Shown here: positions 58,011 through 64,000 of the stretch, piece after piece
Layout: every line of letters begins with the position of its first letter
How positions within the stretch are numbered: position 1 is the first letter of the stretch
NCBI GenBank assembly: GCA_902601455.1
Contig: CACKNC010000001.1
Coordinates: forward strand, 344,240-408,239
Source of the DNA: an uncultured Alphaproteobacteria bacterium
GTDB lineage: Bacteria; Pseudomonadota; Alphaproteobacteria; HIMB59; GCA-002718135
Direction of reading: 5' to 3'
Length of the DNA: 64,000 bases
Translations under genes and position numbers: made by a program
Notes under the pieces: model-generated
What the model was told of the DNA's origin: nothing
The model's input: the letters and a program-made list of their open reading frames with translations, nothing else
The model's database searches: none

Positions 58011-58805
58011 GTGATAAACCCTTATGACTTAAGAGAAATTTTATATAATATTAGTAAAGATATTATTCTTCCAAGTTTTGGCAATTTAGAAAAAAATCAA
58101 ATCTCATATAAGGATGGCAAGGATATTGTTACAGATATTGATGTTTCTGTAGAAAAAGAATTACATAATATTCTTCCTAAATTAATCAAGAATTCAAATT
58201 TTATTGGTGAAGAAAGTTATGCAAAAAATAACAATATTCTTAACCATTATTTATCTGAAGAATTTTGTTGGACAGTTGATCCTATTGATGGGACAAGTAA
58301 CTTTGCAAAATCTAAAGATAGATTTGCAGTAATGGTAGCATTAACAAAAAGTAAAAAAATTATTCAATCTTTTATTTATAAACCATTAAATGAAGATTTT
58401 ATGTATGCTGATCATTCAGGTACTTATTTAAATAATAATAAAATTAATTTGAATAAAAAAATAAGTATAGAAAATGCAATAGGTTCAATAAGTACAAAAT
58501 ATTGGGATGAATTTAAAAATAATAAATTAATTTCAATAAAAAATAAATTTGCAAATATTAATTCTTATGGGTCTATAGGTTGTGAATATTTTGATATTGC
58601 TTTGGGAAAGAGAGATTTTACCTTGTTATCAAGGTTATATCCCTGGGATCATATTCCTGGAGTTTTTATTGTAAGACAATCTGGAGGACATGATTGTCAT
58701 TTTGATAAAAAAGAATATAAATTTTATAAGGATTCAAAGAATTTAATTGTTAGTAATTCTAAAAATTTAAACTACGATATTTTAAATTTAATTGAAGGGG
58801 AATAA
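58011..58805 (+). CDS. Inositol monophosphatase family phosphatase
   Basis: 264 residues from a GTG start. Metal-binding motifs: GEES (residues 66-69), DPIDGTSNFAKS (90-101) and WDHIPGVFIVRQSGG (near residue 215), which define the IMPase/FBPase-like superfamily. Substrate could be inositol phosphate, histidinol phosphate (HisN) or PAP (CysQ); sequence and context do not decide. It follows dat by 5 bases and precedes the dehydrogenase by one base, implying one operon. Confidence 0.8.
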   Translation: MINPYDLREILYNISKDIILPSFGNLEKNQISYKDGKDIVTDIDVSVEKELHNILPKLIKNSNFIGEESYAKNNNILNHYLSEEFCWTVDPIDGTSNFAKSKDRFAVMVALTKSKKIIQSFIYKPLNEDFMYADHSGTYLNNNKINLNKKISIENAIGSISTKYWDEFKNNKLISIKNKFANINSYGSIGCEYFDIALGKRDFTLLSRLYPWDHIPGVFIVRQSGGHDCHFDKKEYKFYKDSKNLIVSNSKNLNYDILNLIEGE

Positions 58806-58806
58806 T

Positions 58807-59682
58807 ATGAAAATACAAAAGGTAACATTTATAGGTCTTGGCGTAATGGGTTATAATATGGCAGGACATCTGAAAAAAAATAATTTTAATACTACCGTCT
58901 ATAATCGCACACCATCAGTATCAGAAAAATGGATCAAAGAGTTTGGTGGAATATCAAAAAAAAACCCAGGAGAAGCTTCTTTAGATGCTGACATTGTGTG
59001 TATATGTGTTGGACGAGACGAAGATTTAATTTCTGTGATGGAAGGAGATGATGGAGTAATTAATAATATAAAAGATAATACTATCATTATTGATCATACA
59101 ACAGCCTCTGCTGACATTGCTAGAAAGTATTATCAACAAGGAAAAGAAAGTAATTTTTCTTTTCTTGATGCGCCTGTGTCAGGAGGTCAGGCTGGAGCGG
59201 AAAATGGCATTTTATCTGTCATGGTTGGTGGTGATCAAGAGCAATTTGATAATGTTAAACCTGTAATGAGTGCTTATGGAAAGACAATTGAATTAATTGG
59301 CAACTCCGGCTCTGGTCAATTGGCTAAAATGATTAATCAAATTTGTATCGCTGGATTAGTACAAGGTTTATCAGAGGCAATGGCTTTTGGTAAAAAAGCT
59401 AATTTAGATATGGAAAAAGTTTTGCAAGTTATTTCAAAAGGGGCTGCACAATCATGGCAAATGGAAAATCGTTACAAAACCATGTTAAAAGGTGAATATG
59501 AATTTGGTTTTGCTGTTGATTGGATGCGTAAAGATCTTTCTATTTGTTTTAACGAAGCTGAAAAGAATGGAGCATCACTTCCAGTTACCAAAATAGTTGA
59601 TAAATATTATGAAGAAGTTCAAAATAATGGAGGATCACGATATGATACTTCATCTTTGATGACTTTAGTCGATGATAAATAA
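58807..59682 (+). CDS. Beta-hydroxyacid dehydrogenase (3-hydroxyisobutyrate / tartronate semialdehyde reductase family)
   Basis: 291 residues from the ATG at 58807, which has AGGGGAA upstream; an in-frame TTG at 58792 is rejected. N-terminal NAD(P) motif TFIGLGVMGYNMAGHL, substrate motif DAPVSGGQAGAENG (residues 121-134), catalytic Lys174 in GSGQLAKMINQ. Family members oxidise 3-hydroxyisobutyrate, reduce tartronate semialdehyde or succinic semialdehyde; the substrate here is unknown. Overlaps the next gene by 11 bases. Confidence 0.88.
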   Translation: MKIQKVTFIGLGVMGYNMAGHLKKNNFNTTVYNRTPSVSEKWIKEFGGISKKNPGEASLDADIVCICVGRDEDLISVMEGDDGVINNIKDNTIIIDHTTASADIARKYYQQGKESNFSFLDAPVSGGQAGAENGILSVMVGGDQEQFDNVKPVMSAYGKTIELIGNSGSGQLAKMINQICIAGLVQGLSEAMAFGKKANLDMEKVLQVISKGAAQSWQMENRYKTMLKGEYEFGFAVDWMRKDLSICFNEAEKNGASLPVTKIVDKYYEEVQNNGGSRYDTSSLMTLVDDK

Positions 59683-60577
59683 TAAAAGTTTCTATTTTGC
59701 TTTTGTATTATTAATTGCTTCATCTTTGTTTTGGTCTGGTAATTTTTTTACTGGTAAAATTGCTTCTCTTTATGATTTGACTCCTTTTAAGCTTAGTTTT
59801 TTAAGATGGGCATTAGCTTTTCTTTTATTACTACCTTTTACTTTTAGAAAAATAATATTAGATTTTAGCAAATATAAAAAGAACCTTCCATATTTGATTA
59901 TTACTTCAATACTTGGAGTCACTATATTTAATTCATTTACCTATTTATCTCTACAAACATCAATGGTTATTAACTCTTCAATAATGGCCTCTATTACACC
60001 GCTATTGATAATACTTTTCTCATGGTTAATTTTTAAAACTCAGACATATTTTATGCAATTTTTTGGTATAATATTATCAATTATAGGAGTGCTCCTTATT
60101 ATTTCCAAAGCTAATTTAAATAATTTAATTAATTTAGATTTTACCATTGGTGATTTGTGGATGCTTACAGCTGTTTTTTCATGGGGTTTATATTCTGTTC
60201 TATTAAAAAAAATTGATAGTACTTTGTCGCAACTTGCTACCTTGGAAGTAATGATATTTATTGGTTTGATTTTTATTTCCCCTTTCTATATTTTGGAATC
60301 TTTAAATAATTCATTTTTACCAAAAGATACTAATGAAATATTAATGATTACTTATGTAGCAATATTTGCAAGCATAACCTCTTTTTTTGCCTGGAATAAA
60401 GGTGTGTCTATAGTTGGAGCAAATAAAGCTAGCCTTTTCCTTCATTTGATACCTGTTTTTAGTTCTATGTGGGCAATTCTATTTTTAGATGAGAAATTTT
60501 CTTTTTTCCATTTACTTGGAACAGTCTTTATTATTTTCGGAATTGTTCTATCTAATGTAAAAAGAAAAGTATCATGA
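59672..60577 (+). CDS. EamA/DMT-family transporter
   Basis: 301-residue membrane protein with about ten helices made of two EamA repeats (about 8-140 and 155-297). SSLFWSGNFFTGK in helix 1, FLRWALAFLLLLPF in helix 2 and ASITSFFAWNKGV in the second repeat are typical of the drug/metabolite transporter superfamily. Members export amino acids and other metabolites; no substrate can be assigned. Overlaps the dehydrogenase upstream and msrB downstream (ATGA). Confidence 0.88.
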   Translation: MINNKSFYFAFVLLIASSLFWSGNFFTGKIASLYDLTPFKLSFLRWALAFLLLLPFTFRKIILDFSKYKKNLPYLIITSILGVTIFNSFTYLSLQTSMVINSSIMASITPLLIILFSWLIFKTQTYFMQFFGIILSIIGVLLIISKANLNNLINLDFTIGDLWMLTAVFSWGLYSVLLKKIDSTLSQLATLEVMIFIGLIFISPFYILESLNNSFLPKDTNEILMITYVAIFASITSFFAWNKGVSIVGANKASLFLHLIPVFSSMWAILFLDEKFSFFHLLGTVFIIFGIVLSNVKRKVS

Positions 60578-60969
60578 AAAAAATTATTAAATCTGAAGAA
60601 GAATGGAAAAAAATACTCTCAGAAGAAGAATATTATGTTACCAGACAAAAGGGGACAGAACCGGCATTCTCCGGCAAAGCTTTTGACGTTACTAAGGATG
60701 GGATATTTAAATGTAGATGTTGCGGGGCTGAGTTATTTGAGAGAACCTCTAAATATGAGTCAGGTTGTGGCTGGCCTAGTTTTTTCAAGGGTATTTCAAA
60801 CAATGCAATTAAAACAGAGCAAGACACTTCACATGGAATGATTAGAACTGAAATCATGTGTGCTACTTGTGATGCTCATTTAGGACATGTATTTGATGAT
60901 GGCCCAGAGCCAACAGGGCAACGTTATTGTGTTAACTCTCTATCAATTCAATATCAAGAATTTAAATAA
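60574..60969 (+). CDS. msrB: Peptide-methionine (R)-S-oxide reductase MsrB
   Basis: Reduces methionine-R-sulfoxide in oxidised proteins. 131 residues. Zinc-site cysteines C47/C50 (CRCCGAELF) and C96/C99 (CATCDAHLGHVFDDGP), resolving-type Cys65 in SGCGWPSF, catalytic Cys119 in RYCVNS. The stop is 2 bases from the end of the convergent small gene. Confidence 0.96.
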   Translation: MKKIIKSEEEWKKILSEEEYYVTRQKGTEPAFSGKAFDVTKDGIFKCRCCGAELFERTSKYESGCGWPSFFKGISNNAIKTEQDTSHGMIRTEIMCATCDAHLGHVFDDGPEPTGQRYCVNSLSIQYQEFK

Positions 60970-60971
60970 AC

Positions 60972-61232
60972 TTAATTAGGATTTTGCTTCAAAAATTCTA
61001 AATAATTAACGACGTCTTTAAATTTCTCATCAGGAATATCTTTATATGTCATTTGAAAATGAGTCTTTACTTCTAGAGCAACGTGAGCATAAGGATTTCT
61101 ACCTTTAGGGTGATTAGGGTGGTCAGGAAGTTTACCCAATAATTCATCACCAGTTTGTTGAATTAATCTCCAAATTTTACTGGCGTTTTCTTTATTCAAG
61201 ATTACTTTGCTAAAGCTCCCATTGGATCCCAT
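60972..61232 (-). CDS. Small protein of unknown function, coupled to peptidase C1B
   Basis: 86 residues from an ATG at 61232, or about 75 from an in-frame TTG at 61199; the first version overlaps the end of the peptidase gene by 31 bases. No signal peptide or membrane helix. Ordered-looking features: IWRLIQQTGDELLGKLPDHPNHPKG, then HVALEVKTHFQMTYKDIPDE and KFKDVVNYLEFLKQN. The C-terminal half resembles, to my eye, the ORF6C-type domain at the end of phage antirepressors, or a small helical DNA-binding protein; this is a weak impression. Same strand as and directly after the peptidase, so probably cotranscribed. Confidence 0.6.
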   Translation of the reverse strand: MGSNGSFSKVILNKENASKIWRLIQQTGDELLGKLPDHPNHPKGRNPYAHVALEVKTHFQMTYKDIPDEKFKDVVNYLEFLKQNPN

Positions 61233-62524
61233 GGTGCTAGAGTTATTGGATTCATATCAAGATATTTTAATAATTTTTTACTTAGATATTTTTTATCAAC
61301 TACAACTTCATAAGTATATTCATCAAACCAATCATCTGTCATCATCATATACCCTTTGTTGCCATTTTTCGTACCCCAACTATTTTCAATTTTCCATTTA
61401 GCTGATTTTCTGTTTTTAATATCTACACCTGTTAACAACATGGCGTGAGTCATTTCACTATCTCCATATTCTAGTCTAGTTTGTTTGTTCATTTTAAAAG
61501 AAGTTTGAAAAACATTTTCGTAATCAAAGATACCCATATCAAGAACACCCATGTCTCTACTAAATCTCTTACCAACATCACATCCAAACCAAACAGCTTC
61601 ATTATTTTTAATTGATTGCATAGCTGATTTTTTTAATTCAGATATCTCTACATTTAGATATTTTATATCTTGTCCCTCAACAACATTACCTAAATATTCA
61701 ACAGTGTAAGTTGTGTTAAACTTTTTATTACTCATCGGTGCATGAATAAGACAAACTTTATCTTTAATATTAATGTCAGCATATTTTTTACAGAAATCTT
61801 TAGGTTTCACATCTGAAATTGATATGTATTTGTTATCTTTATCTCTTGATGACCAGTTGATTACTTCTGGAGGTTGTCCGAGAAACATAGCTAATAAATT
61901 ATAAATTGTTTCCATCATGTCTTTCTTTAATGCTGCAGATTGTTTTACAGATTTCTTTCTGAGGATGGAGGCAAAATCTCTTAACTTATGGGTTAGGATA
62001 TAATTCATTGCCATTGATTTACTGCTATGATTTGTTTCTGGCATGACATCTTTTGGAACAGCTCCATATTTTTCTATAAGATTTACGAACATATCCCACT
62101 GTCCACCATCTTGCACTGGTGCTTTAACAAGATGCATAACTAATCTACTATCGTATTTTTCATCTCTTGTTTTGATAATATTTTCTAAAAAATAATTTGC
62201 TTTTTCTAACTTATCCCAAAACATAAAATAGTTTTGAGAAAATTCAAAATTTGTTAAACCTAACTGTTTAACAACTTCAAGACGCATTAAATTTAATCCT
62301 GCAAAACCCCAACATCTTCCAGATGCCATTTGATTCGTTGCTGGTAATTCTTTCTCAATTAAATGTGAAAAATGATGGTTAATTTGACTAAAATTTTCCC
62401 AATTAAGGGCAACAGTATTTAAGTCATTTTTTATTAATGCATTTCTTGATGCAGTATTTTTATTATTTTTAACAAATTTATTTTTAAATTTTTTTACTTC
62501 ATTAAGAGATATATTTTTAGGCAT
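61202..62524 (-). CDS. pepC: Aminopeptidase C / bleomycin hydrolase-type cysteine peptidase (family C1B)
   Basis: 440-residue papain-fold aminopeptidase. Catalytic triad: Cys71 (MASGRCWGFAGLN, with oxyanion Gln65), His360 (SEMTHAMLLTGVD), Asn381 (KIENSWGTKNGNKGYM). The C-terminus ends WDPMGALAK, close to the bleomycin hydrolase tail that plugs the active site and limits it to aminopeptidase or carboxypeptidase trimming. No signal peptide, so cytoplasmic. The family is common in Firmicutes and eukaryotes but not typical of Alphaproteobacteria. It lies between topA and a small unknown gene. Confidence 0.92.
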   Translation of the reverse strand: MPKNISLNEVKKFKNKFVKNNKNTASRNALIKNDLNTVALNWENFSQINHHFSHLIEKELPATNQMASGRCWGFAGLNLMRLEVVKQLGLTNFEFSQNYFMFWDKLEKANYFLENIIKTRDEKYDSRLVMHLVKAPVQDGGQWDMFVNLIEKYGAVPKDVMPETNHSSKSMAMNYILTHKLRDFASILRKKSVKQSAALKKDMMETIYNLLAMFLGQPPEVINWSSRDKDNKYISISDVKPKDFCKKYADINIKDKVCLIHAPMSNKKFNTTYTVEYLGNVVEGQDIKYLNVEISELKKSAMQSIKNNEAVWFGCDVGKRFSRDMGVLDMGIFDYENVFQTSFKMNKQTRLEYGDSEMTHAMLLTGVDIKNRKSAKWKIENSWGTKNGNKGYMMMTDDWFDEYTYEVVVDKKYLSKKLLKYLDMNPITLAPWDPMGALAK

Positions 62525-62565
62525 AATATGTATTTAAGACTATTTCAGCTTAAATCAAATTGAAT

Positions 62566-64000
62566 CTATTTTTTCTTTTTTTTTAAACCTATTTTTTGCT
62601 TCCTATCATCAATTAATTTGACTGCATCTTCTAATGTTAAGTTATCAATTGTTTGATCACCTAGAAGGGAAGCATTAATTTTTCCACATTTTACATAAGG
62701 TCCATACTTACCATCATGGGCAGTTATATTTTTTTTATCTGTCGGATGTTCACCAAAACTTTTTAATGTTGCATTACCTCTTTGGGTAGGTTTTGCAATT
62801 AATTCAAGAGCTCTTTCTAATTCTATATCCAGAATATTATCTGTTTTTTCAAGAGCTTTATATTTTTTATCATGAAGAATATATGGCCCGTACATACCAA
62901 TTCCAGCACTAACGGTTTTATTATTTTCAGGATTAAATCCAAGTTTCCTTGGCAATCCTAATAATTGTATTGCTGTATTCAAGCCTATTTCATCTGGTTC
63001 AAAATTTTTGGGAATAGAGACTCTTTTTGGTTTTTTTTCAGGCGTTCCTTCACCAACTTGCATATAAAAACCGTATGGGCCTTTTCTGAGTGTAATCATT
63101 TCATTTGTTTCAGGATAAATACCAATCTCTTTCGGTCCACTTAATGATTTACCATCTTTGTCATTTAATTGGTTAAACTGAACAGTGTATTTACAATCAG
63201 GATAATTAGAACATCCAATAAACCCACCAAATTTTCCAACTTTAATTCCTAACCTTCCGTTTTCACATGTTGGACATTTTCTACTTTCATTTTTGCCTTC
63301 TGGAGGGAAGAAATGAGCACCTAAGGCATCATCAAGAACATCAATTACTTCTCTATTTGATTTACCTACTGTGTCGTCGCATAGTTGTTTAAAAGTTTCC
63401 CAAAAATTTCTTAAAACCTCTTTCCAGTCTAATTTACCATCAGATATTTCATCTAATTGATTTTCTAAATCAGCTGTAAAATCATATTCTACGTATTGGT
63501 TAAAATATTTTTCAAGAAAAATAGAAACAATACGACCTCTATCATGAGGATTAAAACGTTTCTTATCTAAAATAACATAATCTCTATCTTGTAAAACTTT
63601 TATTATTGAAGCATATGTTGAAGGTCTGCCAATACCTAGTTCTTCCAATTTTTTGACTAAACTAGCCTCTGTGTAACGAGGAGGCGGCATAGTGAAATGT
63701 TGATTTTTAATTACCTCTTTTAGATTTAATTTGTCCCCTTCATTCATTATTGGAAGAATGGTTTCTTTTTCTTCATCTTTATCATCATCTTTTGCTTCTT
63801 GATAAACTTTATACATCCCAGGAAATTTAATAGTTGAACCATTAGCACGCAAACTTATCTGTTTATCTACACTTGTTATGTCTATAGCTACTTGATCAAG
63901 AATGGCACTAGCCATTTGCGAAGAAACTGCTCTCTGCCAAATAATTTCATATAATTTATACTCTTCACCAGTAATATATTGCTTAATATTTTTTGGAGTT
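62566..64000 (-). CDS. topA: DNA topoisomerase I, C-terminal part (partial)
   Basis: The N-terminus lies beyond the window; the frame stays open to base 64000. Type IA topoisomerase that relaxes negative supercoils. Present: the end of the catalytic core (PPPRYTEASLVKKLEELGIG, STYASIIKVLQDR), one Cys4 zinc ribbon (CPTCENGRLGIKVGKFGGF then CSNYPDC), and repeated beta-domain units of the bacterial topoisomerase C-terminus. It ends with a lysine-rich tail KIGLKKKKK. The active-site tyrosine is in the missing portion. Confidence 0.95.
   Translation of the reverse strand, partial: TPKNIKQYITGEEYKLYEIIWQRAVSSQMASAILDQVAIDITSVDKQISLRANGSTIKFPGMYKVYQEAKDDDKDEEKETILPIMNEGDKLNLKEVIKNQHFTMPPPRYTEASLVKKLEELGIGRPSTYASIIKVLQDRDYVILDKKRFNPHDRGRIVSIFLEKYFNQYVEYDFTADLENQLDEISDGKLDWKEVLRNFWETFKQLCDDTVGKSNREVIDVLDDALGAHFFPPEGKNESRKCPTCENGRLGIKVGKFGGFIGCSNYPDCKYTVQFNQLNDKDGKSLSGPKEIGIYPETNEMITLRKGPYGFYMQVGEGTPEKKPKRVSIPKNFEPDEIGLNTAIQLLGLPRKLGFNPENNKTVSAGIGMYGPYILHDKKYKALEKTDNILDIELERALELIAKPTQRGNATLKSFGEHPTDKKNITAHDGKYGPYVKCGKINASLLGDQTIDNLTLEDAVKLIDDRKQKIGLKKKKK

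Noticed and set aside
60950-60975. Bidirectional terminator between msrB and the small gene
   Set aside because: The 2-base gap and flanks contain no inverted repeat with a T-run.
1-64000. tRNA, rRNA, tmRNA, CRISPR array, insertion sequence or prophage
   Set aside because: No gap is large enough for an rRNA, IS or array, and the few gaps above 70 bases show no cloverleaf or repeat-spacer pattern.

Overview
The window is a strongly AT-rich, almost gap-free stretch of a streamlined alphaproteobacterial chromosome. Summing the gaps between the coding regions listed here gives about 650 non-coding bases in 64,000 (roughly 1%). Most neighbouring genes touch or overlap, often with ATGA-type junctions or TTG/GTG starts inside the previous gene. 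Gene content and order (nuo - birA - coaX - rnj - DUF1467 - proS - lol - dnaE; rpsB-tsf-pyrH-frr-uppS-cdsA-dxr-bamA-skp-lpxD-fabZ-lpxA-lpxI-lpxB convergent with gltA; trpEGDC-moaC-lexA-gltX-gltA; ppiD divergent from tpiA-secG-pyrG-kdsA-eno-ftsB-pdhABC-lipA; ntrYX-trkA-dat) is the classic alphaproteobacterial backbone. With the base composition and compactness this suggests a free-living marine lineage of the SAR11 (Pelagibacterales) or AEGEAN-169/HIMB59 kind. The exact clade is inference.

Layout. 1-8069: distal end of the complex I operon (nuoG end to nuoN). 8069-18078: biotin ligase, pantothenate kinase, RNase J, a small membrane protein, prolyl-tRNA synthetase, the Lol lipoprotein exporter and DNA polymerase III alpha. 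18079-30432: a translation and envelope run from a structured rpsB leader through ribosomal protein S2, EF-Ts, UMP kinase, ribosome recycling factor, isoprenoid, phospholipid and lipid A enzymes, BamA and Skp. 30413-39991 (minus strand): citrate synthase, glutamyl-tRNA synthetase, LexA, MoaC, the four-gene trpEGDC block and a PpiD-like periplasmic chaperone. 40038-50222: glycolysis and pyruvate dehydrogenase, with CTP synthase, Kdo-8-phosphate synthase, FtsB, SecG and lipoyl synthase. 50214-52261 (minus): PncC, PgpA and fused IspDF. 52318-60969: NtrY/NtrX, TrkA, D-amino acid aminotransferase, an inositol monophosphatase family enzyme, a beta-hydroxyacid dehydrogenase, an EamA exporter and MsrB. 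60972-64000 (minus): a small unknown protein, a bleomycin-hydrolase-type cysteine peptidase and the C-terminal part of topoisomerase I.

There are no rRNA, tRNA, tmRNA, insertion sequence, prophage or CRISPR features, no gene-free stretch over about 100 bases, and no convincing intrinsic terminator. The signals I find most interesting are regulatory or evolutionary. (1) The rpsB leader is an imperfect hairpin whose loop can pair with the bases overlapping the Shine-Dalgarno sequence. (2) An exact GTTC-N7-GTTC SOS box overlaps a lexA promoter placed so close to the start codon that the transcript would be leaderless. (3) NtrX has lost the GAFTGA motif and the Walker B acidic residues. (4) Genes usual in this backbone are absent at their expected junctions (rseP, moeA, lpd, ntrB/ntrC, hfq-hflX). 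(5) A cysteine peptidase unusual for this lineage is coupled to an unrecognised small protein. I did not find a clear new multi-gene system; the window is essentially housekeeping.
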